Positions 53,185-62,499 are shown, counted from the first letter of the stretch. The stretch is DNA of 64,000 nt from Pukyongia sp963768085 (GCA_963768085.1 CAVYGO010000005.1:372001-436000); one strand, 5' to 3'. Made by a program: numbers and translations. The notes: generated from the letters alone by a model not told the origin.

Positions 53185-54195
53185 TTATACATTTATAAGA
53201 TTAAGTTCAAGTGGGCGGGGATCGTATTGAGATGCCAGTTGCGCGATCGCCTTTATATGTGGAGGTGTTGTACCACAACATCCCCCCACGATATTGATAA
53301 GCCTTTTATCCAGGTATTCTTTAATCTGTTGTGCCATCTGTTCAGGTGTCTCATCATACTCACCAAAAGCATTCGGCAGGCCTGCGTTGGGATAAGCAGA
53401 TACCGCGAAATTTGTCCTATTAGCGATCACTTCCAGATGCGGTGTGAGTTGTTTAGCTCCCAGGGCACAATTGAAGCCAACACTCACTAATGGGATGTGG
53501 GATATTGAGATCAGGAACGCTTCGGCGGTTTGTCCGGAAAGGGTTCTTCCTGAAGCGTCTGTGATCGTTCCACTAACCATAACAGGAATGTCCAGATCTC
53601 GTTCTTCCTTCAATTCTTCTATAGCAAACAAAGCGGCTTTGGCGTTTAAAGTGTCGAAGACAGTTTCAACCAACAAAACATCGACACCCCCATCGACCAA
53701 TCCTTCTGCTTGCTGTTTGTAAGCTTCTCTCAGTTCATCAAAAGAAATAGCGCGGAATCCGGGATCGTTTACATCGGGGGACATGCTGGCTGTTTTATTG
53801 GTAGGCCCCATGGCTCCCGCCACGAAACGAGGTTTATTGGGTTCTCTGGCAGTGAACTTGGAAGCGACCTCTTTTGCAATTTTCGCCGACTCATAATTGA
53901 GTTCGTACACCAGGTCCTGCATGTCGTAATCGGCCATGGCCACCGTAGTACCCGAAAATGTGTTCGTCTCAACGATGTCTGCGCCGGCCTCAAAATACTT
54001 TCTATGTACTTCGGCGATCGCCTGGGGTTGGGTTATGGAAAGCAGGTCGTTGTTACCCTTTACAGATTTGTGAAAATCTTTAAAACGCTCACCACGGAAA
54101 TCTTCCTCGGTGAATTGATATCGCTGTAACATGGTTCCCATGGCTCCGTCCAGGATAAGAATTCTATTCTTTAATGCTTCTATGAATGCACTCAT
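53185..54195 (-). CDS. methionine synthase, homocysteine-binding part (MetH N-terminal protein)
   Basis: 336-residue homocysteine S-methyltransferase barrel. The start ILILDGAMGTMLQRY and zinc ligands FNCALGAKQL and VGGCCGTTPPHIKA are typical. Together with the next gene it makes a two-polypeptide MetH. It overlaps the OsmC-like gene by 4 bases upstream and is 7 bases from the second part. Confidence 0.95.
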   Translation of the reverse strand: MSAFIEALKNRILILDGAMGTMLQRYQFTEEDFRGERFKDFHKSVKGNNDLLSITQPQAIAEVHRKYFEAGADIVETNTFSGTTVAMADYDMQDLVYELNYESAKIAKEVASKFTAREPNKPRFVAGAMGPTNKTASMSPDVNDPGFRAISFDELREAYKQQAEGLVDGGVDVLLVETVFDTLNAKAALFAIEELKEERDLDIPVMVSGTITDASGRTLSGQTAEAFLISISHIPLVSVGFNCALGAKQLTPHLEVIANRTNFAVSAYPNAGLPNAFGEYDETPEQMAQQIKEYLDKRLINIVGGCCGTTPPHIKAIAQLASQYDPRPLELNLINV

Positions 54196-54611
54196 ACTTT
54201 TTCTCCATTTACATATACATCGTACGTTACGTCCACCGAGCCTTTAAGGGTTATCGATACCGAACAATACTTTTCGAAACTCAACTGGGCCGCTCGCTTG
54301 GCTTTAGTCATGTCGATTTCACCTTTAAGATGAATATTTACATGAATCGCTTCGAAGGGTTTGGCTTGCCGTACTTCCTTTCTTTTTCCTTCCACCTCAA
54401 TATGATACTGTTTGATCACCTGGCGTTGTTTTTTAAGGATGGAAATGATATCGATAGCATTGCATCCCCCCACTGCCATAAGTAATAATTCCATTGGGCT
54501 AGCGCCATTCACTACATCGTTTACCTTGCTATCGATATGCACGGAAACATTGGAGGCGCCTTTGGCATCGAATAAAAAATCATCGTTAATTCTCTCGAGC
54601 GTTACGTTCAT
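54192..54611 (-). CDS. OsmC-family protein
   Basis: 139 residues. OsmC/Ohr fold with two conserved Cys, in VGGCNAIDI (near residue 50) and EKYCSVSITL (near 118), which in Ohr-type proteins reduce organic peroxides. It lies inside the SAM-I-controlled methionine operon, where I know it from other Flavobacteriia. The role there is not known; a thiol-linked one would fit. Confidence 0.9.
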   Translation of the reverse strand: MNVTLERINDDFLFDAKGASNVSVHIDSKVNDVVNGASPMELLLMAVGGCNAIDIISILKKQRQVIKQYHIEVEGKRKEVRQAKPFEAIHVNIHLKGEIDMTKAKRAAQLSFEKYCSVSITLKGSVDVTYDVYVNGEKV

Positions 54612-54623
54612 AGTTTTACTGAA

Positions 54624-55424
54624 TTATTTTTCAATTTTTTCGAAAGAAGTTACAATTCCCTTGATCAGGGCTGAACTAAATCCATGGTGTTCCATTTCAT
54701 TCAATCCTTCGATGGTGCATCCTTTGGGGGTCGTCACTTTATCAATCTCTTGTTCGGGATGGGCTTCATTTTCAATCAGTAACTTTGAGGCACCATTCAC
54801 AGTCTGATTCACAATAAAACTTGCCACCTTAGAACTAAATCCTATCTGAATTCCACCCTGTACCATAGCGCGCATAAATCGGAGCACATAAGCAATTCCG
54901 CAAGCTCCAAGAACCGTAGCCGCTTCCATCAATTCCTCTTCTATAATCTGGATTTCTCCTATACCATCGAACATTTTCTGAACCTTATCCAGGATCTCCT
55001 CGTCTTGGGTATTCGCACAAATACAGGTTAATGACTCATTCACAAACGCCGCCGTATTGGGCATCGCTCTGAAGATCGACAGCTCACGTGAAGTAGCCAT
55101 CCCCAATTGCTCAATAGTAACACCTGTAGCTAAGGAAACCAGGATATGCTTCCCCGGAATGATCTCATCTCGCAGATCTTCTAAGATACTAAGAATGTTG
55201 TGCGGTTTCAAGGCTACAAGAATTAGTTCGGCATTTCTAAATGCTGTTCTGTTATCGGAGGTCACAACCACACCACGATCTTCAAATTCCTTCAGGACAG
55301 CCGTATTTCTCCGTGTTACCGTAATATTTGCCGGTGCTGTATAGTTGCTGTCCAATAAGCCTTCCAGGATGGCAATTCCCAGGTTACCACAACCAATTAT
55401 TGCTACTTTTCTGTCCATATCCAT
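54624..55424 (-). CDS. proC: pyrroline-5-carboxylate reductase
   Basis: 266 residues. Last step of proline synthesis. NAD(P)-binding AIIGCGNLGIAILEGLL at the N-terminus and MPNTAAFVNES and ACGIAYVLRFMRAMVQGGIQ in the C-terminal domain are typical. It is the first gene after the SAM-I riboswitch, 12 bases before the OsmC gene, so SAM control of a proline gene is implied. It might instead act on another imino acid. Confidence 0.93.
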   Translation of the reverse strand: MDMDRKVAIIGCGNLGIAILEGLLDSNYTAPANITVTRRNTAVLKEFEDRGVVVTSDNRTAFRNAELILVALKPHNILSILEDLRDEIIPGKHILVSLATGVTIEQLGMATSRELSIFRAMPNTAAFVNESLTCICANTQDEEILDKVQKMFDGIGEIQIIEEELMEAATVLGACGIAYVLRFMRAMVQGGIQIGFSSKVASFIVNQTVNGASKLLIENEAHPEQEIDKVTTPKGCTIEGLNEMEHHGFSSALIKGIVTSFEKIEK

Positions 55425-55490
55425 TAGTGTTAATGATACTTTTCCAAATTCAATGTGCCCTAAGGCAACAATACCGATAAAATGCTATAA

Positions 55491-55522
55491 GAAATAAAAC
55501 AATGTGAATACATTATTCATTG
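55491..55522 (-). terminator. expression-platform terminator of the SAM-I riboswitch
   Basis: Minus strand: CAAT-GAATA-ATG-TATTC-(AC)-ATTG, then TTTTATTTC. A 9-bp stem with a two-base bulge followed by a T-rich tract, starting right after P1 of the aptamer. It fits transcription termination when SAM is bound. Confidence 0.7.
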
Positions 55523-55623
55523 GTTATCTATCATCTTTGCAGATGTAGAATTTAGCACCTTCTTTCAAGAGAAAGGGTTGCTAAGGTTTCAAAGGGTCTA
55601 ATCCCTCCACCTTTCTTGATAAC
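55523..55623 (-). ncRNA. SAM-I (S-box) riboswitch
   Basis: On the minus strand: P1 GTTATC (55623-55618) pairs with GATAAC (55528-55523). The core reads AAGAAAGGTGGAGGGATTAG, then ACCCTTTGAAACCTTAGCAA, then GGTGCTAAATT, the canonical S-box order, with a P4 hairpin CATC-TGCAAA-GATG at 55532-55545. Controls proC-osmC-metH-metF. The rest of the 304-base gap to thrC holds an AT-rich promoter region and, just after thrC, the palindrome ACATTATAATGT. Confidence 0.96.
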
Positions 55624-55728
55624 AATTCAGTAAAAGTTTGAACTTTATATTCACAAAGATTGAGAAACAGATTCGACTTCTCCAAATAATTCGGATAAAA
55701 GTTTTATTCCCGCTACATTATAATGTCC

Positions 55729-57036
55729 TTAAAACCCACTCAATAGATAGGATTTTAATTCTGAATAAGTTGATATTTTCTTGGCGTTCTTTTGCTTATG
55801 CATAATGCTAGCTATAGCTTTCGGCAGCACTATCGTATCTGAGATCGTCTTTGGAATTACATCGAGAAATTTCACCGGATGCGCAGTTTCCAGGAATATT
55901 CCGATACCTATATAACCTGTTTCCTTGATAAAATCCTTAAGTGCCGAATAACCAATTGCCCCGTGAGGATCGGCTATATAATCAAAATCGGAAAACAGTT
56001 TTTTCATGGTTGTCCGTGTATTGTCATCATCGTAACTGTAACCTGAAAGATTCTTCCTGAGTTTTTCAATATCGTGATCGTGTAGTTCTTCAATCCTGAT
56101 GAAATTACTCGGTGCCGCCACATCCATCGCATTCGCAATGGTAGCGATAGTTTCTTTCGAGGTATAATCCCCTGTTTTCAGGTAATGAGGCACGATGTTA
56201 TTTGCATTGGTTCCGGTGATGAAATGCGCTACGGGCAAACCAATCTTTTGTGCCATCATGCCTGCGCAAATATTTCCGAAGTTACCGCTGGGAACCGAAA
56301 AGACAATGGATTTTCCTTCCTTTTTCAACCTTTTGTAAGCTATAAAATAATAGAACATCTGTGGCAACCAACGAGCCACATTGATACTATTTGCAGAGGT
56401 AAGTTTAACTTTTCCGTTAAAATCCTCATCGAGAAACGCTTGCTTCACCATGGCCTGGCAGTCATCGAAATTTCCTGCAACTTCCAGGGCCCTGATGTTC
56501 TTACCCAGGGTAGTTAACTGTTTTTCCTGAATTTCACTCACTTTACCCGAAGGATAGAGGATCACTACTTCCACACCATCCACCTCATAAAAACCATTAG
56601 CAACAGCACCTCCCGTATCTCCCGATGTAGCCACCAAAACGGTCACTTTTTCAGCTTTAGACTCATCCCTGTTGAAATACCCCAGGCAACGCGCCATAAA
56701 CCTCGCACCTACATCTTTAAACGCCAGTGTAGGACCGTGAAATAGCTCCAGGGAAAAAATTCCTGGTTCTATTTCCACCAGTGGGAAATCGAACGTTAAA
56801 ACCTCAATGACAATTCGGTTCAGTTCCACCAGAGGAATATCGTCTCCCACAAATTGTTTTATGACCTCAAAGGCGATCTCGTGATCCGAGTAGGTTTCTA
56901 TCGACCGGATGAAGGATTGAGGAAGCGGTTTAATATCCATTGGATAATATAACCCTCTGTCCGGAGCCAATCCCCGGACCACAGCTTCTCTAAAGGAAAC
57001 GTTTGCCGCCTTCTTATGTAAACTGAAATATTGCAT
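55729..57036 (-). CDS. thrC: threonine synthase
   Basis: 435 residues, PLP enzyme that makes Thr from phosphohomoserine. The PLP Lys is in LAFKDVGARFMARC (near residue 110); VATSGDTGGAVANGF and FSVPSGNFGNICAG are family motifs. Last gene of thrABC; its start overlaps the thrB stop by one base. Confidence 0.96.
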   Translation of the reverse strand: MQYFSLHKKAANVSFREAVVRGLAPDRGLYYPMDIKPLPQSFIRSIETYSDHEIAFEVIKQFVGDDIPLVELNRIVIEVLTFDFPLVEIEPGIFSLELFHGPTLAFKDVGARFMARCLGYFNRDESKAEKVTVLVATSGDTGGAVANGFYEVDGVEVVILYPSGKVSEIQEKQLTTLGKNIRALEVAGNFDDCQAMVKQAFLDEDFNGKVKLTSANSINVARWLPQMFYYFIAYKRLKKEGKSIVFSVPSGNFGNICAGMMAQKIGLPVAHFITGTNANNIVPHYLKTGDYTSKETIATIANAMDVAAPSNFIRIEELHDHDIEKLRKNLSGYSYDDDNTRTTMKKLFSDFDYIADPHGAIGYSALKDFIKETGYIGIGIFLETAHPVKFLDVIPKTISDTIVLPKAIASIMHKQKNAKKISTYSELKSYLLSGF

Positions 57037-57962
57037 TAATCCTTTACTATGTGAACACCGTTTTTATTAATTTTTGAAACATAAACCCTGTAATCGATAC
57101 CGGAACTGCTGTAAATTGAATTCCAGGCATCCGCTACCTTCTCAGCATTCCTTTTACCTTTAGATAGCGCAAACACAGAAGGTCCCGAACCGGATATTCC
57201 GGCTCCAAGGGCACCGGAAGCCAGGGCGTTTTCTTTAAGCGCGTCAAAATGAGGTATGAAGATCTTGCGGTGTGGTTCCGCAATATGGTCGGTTAAGGAT
57301 CTGCCTATGAGATCGAAATCGGTGGTATGTAATCCGGAGATCAACCCACCTACGTTGGACCATTGGGCGATTGCCGTTTTCAAGGGAATTTGCTCCGGAA
57401 GGATATTTCTGGCGTCTTCGGTATTAACTTCTATCTGCGGATGGATCACTGTCACAATTAATTCAGAAGGCGTTGGAATAGATATTACATCAAGAGGATC
57501 ATAATCTCGAATAAGGACAAATCCACCGTATAAAGCAGCCGCTACGTTATCTGCTATTTGTGCGCCACAAGCAACTTCTTCACCCAGCATGGCATATTTG
57601 AGTTGTTCCAACCGACTGAATTTTCCATCGAGGAAATGATCTATAGCAAAAGCTGCCCCTGAACTACTGGCTGCACTACTTCCTAATCCACTACCGGGCT
57701 TATATTTCTTAATAATTTCGATATCAACTCCGAAGTTAGCACCGGCATCCGATAACATCCGGCTTGCTACCACCCCTGCAGCATTCATATTAGTTTCGAA
57801 AGGTAATTCAGCACCGTCAATTCTGGTAATCACAACCTGGCCTGAATCGTTCTTTCTAAAAATCATTTCATCCCCAAGTGTTTCCAATGCAAAGGCCATT
57901 GCATCGAATCCACAGGAAACATTGGCCACAGTGGCCGGCGAGAAAATTCGTATTTGATCCAT
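57036..57962 (-). CDS. thrB: homoserine kinase
   Basis: 308-residue GHMP kinase. The ATP loop PGSGLGSSAASSSGAAF is near residues 90-106, with VSCGFDAMAFALE at the N-terminus and SGALGAGISGSGPSVFAL near 235. Phosphorylates homoserine for ThrC. 3 bases after thrA. Confidence 0.96.
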   Translation of the reverse strand: MDQIRIFSPATVANVSCGFDAMAFALETLGDEMIFRKNDSGQVVITRIDGAELPFETNMNAAGVVASRMLSDAGANFGVDIEIIKKYKPGSGLGSSAASSSGAAFAIDHFLDGKFSRLEQLKYAMLGEEVACGAQIADNVAAALYGGFVLIRDYDPLDVISIPTPSELIVTVIHPQIEVNTEDARNILPEQIPLKTAIAQWSNVGGLISGLHTTDFDLIGRSLTDHIAEPHRKIFIPHFDALKENALASGALGAGISGSGPSVFALSKGKRNAEKVADAWNSIYSSSGIDYRVYVSKINKNGVHIVKD

Positions 57963-57965
57963 AAT

Positions 57966-60404
57966 TTATTTTTTACCCAGGCTAATAATATCGCCAAACA
58001 GACCTGAAGCCGTCACCTCTGCTCCAGCTCCCGCACCTTTAATGATGAGAGGCTGATCTACATAACGATCGGTATAATACAATACAATGTTGTCTTTTCC
58101 ATCCAGATTATAGAATGGATGCTCCTTGCCTACCTCCTGCAGACCGACTTTTGCAGTTCCGTTATTGAATTCAGCTACATATTTAAGTCGGTTACCATTC
58201 TTATCGGCCTTCGCGAACAGATCATCAAAATGAGCTGCTTCATCTTTTAGTGTTTGATAGAAATCGGCTACTGTATCCGATTCCATTGAAGTTTTTGGTA
58301 AGAAGGATACATTCTCAATGTCCTCCATATCGATCTGATGACCGCTTTCCCTGGCCAGTATCAGTATTTTACGTGCCACATCAACACCACTCAGATCAAT
58401 TCTTGGATCTGGTTCCGTATAACCTTCATCCTGGGCTTGTTTCACCACATCGTGGAAGGTTGATTCTGTGTTAAAGTTGTTGAATACGAAATTCAAACTA
58501 CCCGAAAGAACCGCCTGTATAGATGTTATCTGGTCGCCGGAATTAATGAGATTATTCAAGGTATTGATCACCGGCAATCCCGCTCCTACATTAGTTTCGA
58601 ACAGGAACGGCGCGTTGTAATGCCTGGAGAGATTCTTGAGATTTATATAATTGGCGTATTCTGAAGAACAGGCGATCTTATTGCAGGCGATGATCGATAT
58701 ATTCTCACTTAAGTAAGCAGAATAACTATTCGCCACGTCTTCATTTGCAGTGATATCGATAAATATACTGTTCTGGAGATTCAGATCCGTGATGGTCTCA
58801 AACCAATTTGTTTCATCTCTTTTATCTCCTTTATCCAATGCATCCTGCCAATGATCCAGGTCGATACCGTGCTCATCGAAGACCATTTTGCGCGAGTTAC
58901 TAAGTCCCGATACACGTACATTGAGATAGAGATGTTCGTACAAATGGTCTTTTTGTTGCCGAATTTGATCCAGTAATATTCTCCCAACATTTCCAACACC
59001 TACAATAAATAAATTAAGTTGCCGAACCTGTCTTTCGAAGAATTTATAATGCAATGTGTTTAAGGCTTTCTTCACATCCCTGGCATCGATAACTGCAGAA
59101 ATATTCCGTTCCGAAGCACCTTGTGCGATCGCCCTTATGTTCACATTATTCTTTCCAAGGGAACTGAACATTCTACCACTGATACCCCGGTGATTTTTCA
59201 TATTATCACCAATAACGGCAATAATTGCCTGATCATTCTCGATCAGTGCTTTGTTGATCTTCCCTAAAGAATTCTCATAAAGGAACTCTTCATTTATAGC
59301 ATGGGCAGCACGTTCTGCGTCACCCGATTGTACGGCAATACAAATCGAATGTTCCGATGAGGCCTGGGTAATAAGGATAACGTTGATCTTTTCATTGGAC
59401 AACGCCTGGAAAAGTCGTTTGGAGGAACCGGGTATCCCAACCATCCAGGTCCCCTCGAGGGTAAGCAGTGAAATATTGGGCAGGTGACTTATTCCTTTTA
59501 CAGGCCCAAAATCCAAATTACCTTCACGGTTTATCAAGGTTCCGGGTGCCTCGGGCTCGAAAGTGTTTTTTATCAGTATTGGAATATTGAGTTCCAGTAC
59601 AGGCCGTATGGTAGGTGGATACAGTACTTTCGCCCCAAAATGCGATAATTCCATCGCTTCATGATAAGAGATTTCCTCCAATGGAAATGCTTGCTTAACC
59701 ATCTTCGGATTCGCGGTGAACATCCCGCTAACATCCGTCCAGATTTCTAACACTGAAGCTTGTAATGAAGCCGCAATAATAGATGCCGTGTAATCTGATC
59801 CCCCTCGTCCCAAGGTAGTGGATACTCCCTCGGCACTTCGCGATATAAAACCTGGCATAATAGTAACCCGCGCCTCATTCGACCTGAAGAATTCCCTGAT
59901 ATGCTTTGAAGTAAGCTCAGCGTCTACCTGGGCTTGGGTGTACATGGAGTCGGTAATGATAAGATCTCTACTATCCTTTAACAGGGAATCTGATACTTGC
60001 TTTTTAAGACTTTCAGAAATAATAAAAGAGGAAAGTAATTCCCCGAATCCTAATACCTTATCCCTTGTTTTTTCTGAAAATTCATTGATTAAATAAATTC
60101 CCTGAAGGATCTTTTTTAACTCCTTCAACCCTTCTTTGATATGATCTTTTGCCTTATCGTCCAGGTCTAATTCGGTGGCAGTATTCAAATGCCTTTCCTG
60201 AATAGACTCCCATAACTGCAAATAATGTTCATCTTTTTCGTTCGCCAGTTCACCAGCGCGTTGCAGTGTATCGGTCATTCCGCCCAGGGCTGAAACAACG
60301 GCGATCACCTGATCGGTTTCAGATTTAGATGTAAGAATAGCAACGACCTTCGCTATATTTTCGGAATTCGCCACAGATGTCCCCCCAAACTTTAAGACTT
60401 GCAC
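57966..60404 (-). CDS. thrA: bifunctional aspartokinase/homoserine dehydrogenase
   Basis: 812 residues. Aspartokinase domain first (KFGGTSVANSENIAK at residue 5; GRGGSDYTASI near 198), two ACT domains at about 300-450, then homoserine dehydrogenase with the NAD(P) loop FIVGVGNVGRILLDQI near 465. Commits aspartate to Thr/Met. Start is GTG at 60404 (no ATG near). Sensitivity to Thr cannot be read from sequence. Confidence 0.96.
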   Translation of the reverse strand: MQVLKFGGTSVANSENIAKVVAILTSKSETDQVIAVVSALGGMTDTLQRAGELANEKDEHYLQLWESIQERHLNTATELDLDDKAKDHIKEGLKELKKILQGIYLINEFSEKTRDKVLGFGELLSSFIISESLKKQVSDSLLKDSRDLIITDSMYTQAQVDAELTSKHIREFFRSNEARVTIMPGFISRSAEGVSTTLGRGGSDYTASIIAASLQASVLEIWTDVSGMFTANPKMVKQAFPLEEISYHEAMELSHFGAKVLYPPTIRPVLELNIPILIKNTFEPEAPGTLINREGNLDFGPVKGISHLPNISLLTLEGTWMVGIPGSSKRLFQALSNEKINVILITQASSEHSICIAVQSGDAERAAHAINEEFLYENSLGKINKALIENDQAIIAVIGDNMKNHRGISGRMFSSLGKNNVNIRAIAQGASERNISAVIDARDVKKALNTLHYKFFERQVRQLNLFIVGVGNVGRILLDQIRQQKDHLYEHLYLNVRVSGLSNSRKMVFDEHGIDLDHWQDALDKGDKRDETNWFETITDLNLQNSIFIDITANEDVANSYSAYLSENISIIACNKIACSSEYANYINLKNLSRHYNAPFLFETNVGAGLPVINTLNNLINSGDQITSIQAVLSGSLNFVFNNFNTESTFHDVVKQAQDEGYTEPDPRIDLSGVDVARKILILARESGHQIDMEDIENVSFLPKTSMESDTVADFYQTLKDEAAHFDDLFAKADKNGNRLKYVAEFNNGTAKVGLQEVGKEHPFYNLDGKDNIVLYYTDRYVDQPLIIKGAGAGAEVTASGLFGDIISLGKK

Positions 60405-60551
60405 TTTTTCTTTTGGTTAAAATTTAAGCTGTAAGTATACTAAAATCTTAAGTAATTAGCGATGATGATTATCATATTCACAGGATTTACAACCATGTTT
60501 TTTTTAGAAAAACGCTATAATTTCCTTAATTTCAACTTCTATACCTGCGTC

Positions 60552-61088
60552 ATGATGAATTTGCTCAATTTCCTACTCATTTTCACTATGTTTTTTACAA
60601 TATCCGGCCATACGCAAACCGTTAGCGAGCCTAACTTCCCCGACGATTTTTTTGGTATCTACAAGGGTACACTTAATATCGCTTCTTCGCGAGGACCCTC
60701 CACGTATCCCATGGAATTTCATCTCCTTCCTACCGACAGTATTGGCAAATATCATTACATCCTCATCTATGGAGATGGAGACATGCGGCAGGAGCGAAAA
60801 TATACATTGCTGACCAAGGACGCGGCGAAAGGTGAATATGTGGTCGATGAAAATAACGGGATCGTTCTGGACGATAAAGTAATAGGAAACAGAATGTATA
60901 GTCTATTTGAAGTTCAGGGTACAATATTAACCACGTTTATCACTTTTGAAGAGAACCATATGGACTTTGAGATCGTAGCTACCCAAAGAGAGAATTCGAA
61001 GACGACATTCGCAGAAAACGAAGAGAAGACGGAAGTGATTTCCTATCCTGTATCTACAATCCAAAGAGCAGTTTTAATTAAACAATAA
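60552..61088 (+). CDS. exported protein of unknown function
   Basis: About 178 residues from the ATG at 60552 (MMNLLNFLLIFTMFFTISGH signal, mature from about QTVSEPNF). An upstream in-frame ATG at 60462 would add 30 residues that lack any homologue I know and disrupt the signal. The mature part (DDFFGIYKGTLNI, FHLLPTDSIGKYHYILIYGD) looks like a small lipocalin-like beta protein. Not recognised. Divergent from thrA and upstream of metK. Confidence 0.7.
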   Translation: MMNLLNFLLIFTMFFTISGHTQTVSEPNFPDDFFGIYKGTLNIASSRGPSTYPMEFHLLPTDSIGKYHYILIYGDGDMRQERKYTLLTKDAAKGEYVVDENNGIVLDDKVIGNRMYSLFEVQGTILTTFITFEENHMDFEIVATQRENSKTTFAENEEKTEVISYPVSTIQRAVLIKQ

Positions 61089-61090
61089 AC

Positions 61091-61122
61091 TTTTCACATT
61101 AATCAGGATTTATGTACATTTG
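61091..61122 (+). promoter_or_regulatory. metK promoter
   Basis: TTTT (61091-61094), 20 bases, then TACATTTG (61115-61122), a perfect -7 box. Start of transcription near 61128 would put the SAM-binding RNA at the very 5' end of the message. Confidence 0.65.
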
Positions 61123-61127
61123 TGCGC

Positions 61128-61179
61128 TCGGAGAGGAAAGATTTGACTGATTGCAACCTCGGTAAAAAATGCTAAAGGC
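61128..61179 (+). ncRNA. SAM-II-like riboswitch upstream of metK
   Basis: The core reads AGATTTGACTGATTGCAACC, then TCGGTAAAAAATGCTAAAGG. It matches the SAM-II order: P1 5' arm (GAGG 61133-61136), GATTT-loop, TTGCAA, P1 3' arm (CCTC 61157-61160), AAA linker, GCTAAA-AGG-type 3' element. P1 is only 4 bp and the P2 pseudoknot is weak by eye. It precedes metK, the SAM synthetase gene, a natural target. SAM-II is best known from Alphaproteobacteria. Confidence 0.68.
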
Positions 61180-61216
61180 AGTGAAAACTTCCTTCATTAG
61201 GTTCGTCAAATCTTCC
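61135..61216 (+). promoter_or_regulatory. long-range hairpin competing with the metK aptamer
   Basis: GGAAAGATTTGAC (61135-61147) pairs with GTCAAATCTTCC (61205-61216) in 12 bp with one bulged A. This takes up the aptamer's 5' arm and L1 loop, so it cannot coexist with the SAM-bound form. A T6 run (61224-61229) lies 7 bases after the stem. Probably the alternative state of the switch. Confidence 0.6.
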
Positions 61217-61242
61217 CACGAAATTTTTTAATTTATTCATTT

Positions 61243-62499
61243 ATGGCCTATTTATTTACTTCGGAAAGTGTTTCTGAGGGACATCCTGATAAAGTAGCAG
61301 ATCAGATAAGCGATGCGCTTATTGATAATTTCCTGGCTTTCGATCCACAATCTAAAGTAGCCTGTGAAACTTTAGTAACCACGGGACAGGTCGTCCTTGC
61401 CGGTGAGGTGAAATCGAATATATACCTGGATGTTCAGAAGATCGCAAGAGACGTTATTAACCGCATCGGGTACACCAAAGGGGAATATCAGTTCGACGGA
61501 AACTCCTGTGGTGTTTTATCTGCCATTCACGAACAGTCTGAAGATATTAACCGGGGTGTCGACCGTGCCACAAAGGAAGAACAGGGAGCGGGAGACCAGG
61601 GAATGATGTTCGGCTATGCCACACGGGAAACCGATGACTTTATGCCACTCGCGCTCGATCTATCGCATAAGATCCTGAAAAATCTTGCCGATCTTCGCCA
61701 CGAGAACAATGAGATCACCTATTTACGTCCGGATTCCAAGTCTCAGGTAACTATTGAATACAACGACGATAATAAACCGGTTGGAATCGACTCTATCGTT
61801 ATCTCAACCCAACATGATGATTTCGATGAGAATGAGGAACGAATGTTAACAAGAATTAAGAATGACATCATGGGTATCCTCATTCCAAGAGTGAAAGCTC
61901 AGTTAAAGCCGGAGATACAAGCTTTATTCAATAATGATATTAAATATCATATAAATCCTACAGGCAAATTTGTTATTGGGGGTCCTCACGGTGATACTGG
62001 ATTAACGGGTAGAAAGATCATTGTGGATACCTATGGTGGCAAAGGCGCTCATGGCGGTGGAGCATTTAGTGGTAAAGATCCCAGTAAAGTAGACCGCTCT
62101 GCAGCCTATGCTACGCGGCACATAGCCAAGAACATGGTAGCCGCTGGTATTTGTGATGAAATACTTGTTCAGGTTTCATACGCTATTGGTGTGGTAGAAC
62201 CTATGGGAATCTTTGTAGACACTCATGGAACTTCTAAAGTTGACCTGACCGATGGAAAAATTGCCACTAAAGTTTCGGAAATTTTCGATATGCGTCCTTC
62301 CGCTATAGAGGAGCGACTTAAATTGCGACAACCGATGTACTCGGAAACAGCGGCATACGGACATATGGGACGTAAGAACGAGATCGTACACAAAACCTTT
62401 AAAACTCCCGACAATACCGAAACAACACTCACGGTTGAATTGTTCACCTGGGAAAAACTGGACTATGTGGATAAGGTTAAAGCCGCATTCGGAATCTAA
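61243..62499 (+). CDS. metK: S-adenosylmethionine synthetase
   Basis: 418 residues; makes SAM from Met and ATP. Signature motifs: SEGHPDKVADQISDALIDN at residue 10, GAGDQGMMFGYA near 118, and GGGAFSGKDPSKVDRSAAY near 268. Slightly longer than E. coli MetK (384), as in other Bacteroidota. It closes the methionine cycle with metH and metF and provides the ligand of both riboswitches. Confidence 0.98.
   Translation: MAYLFTSESVSEGHPDKVADQISDALIDNFLAFDPQSKVACETLVTTGQVVLAGEVKSNIYLDVQKIARDVINRIGYTKGEYQFDGNSCGVLSAIHEQSEDINRGVDRATKEEQGAGDQGMMFGYATRETDDFMPLALDLSHKILKNLADLRHENNEITYLRPDSKSQVTIEYNDDNKPVGIDSIVISTQHDDFDENEERMLTRIKNDIMGILIPRVKAQLKPEIQALFNNDIKYHINPTGKFVIGGPHGDTGLTGRKIIVDTYGGKGAHGGGAFSGKDPSKVDRSAAYATRHIAKNMVAAGICDEILVQVSYAIGVVEPMGIFVDTHGTSKVDLTDGKIATKVSEIFDMRPSAIEERLKLRQPMYSETAAYGHMGRKNEIVHKTFKTPDNTETTLTVELFTWEKLDYVDKVKAAFGI

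Noticed and set aside
60421..60480. Minus-strand mini-ORF with four Ile codons in a row (MIIIIANYLRF) just upstream of thrA, like a thr/ile leader peptide.
   Set aside because: No terminator hairpin with a T run and no convincing alternate stems lie in the 35 bases between it and the thrA GTG. The Ile run comes from an AT-rich near-palindrome that also gives Ile codons on the other strand.
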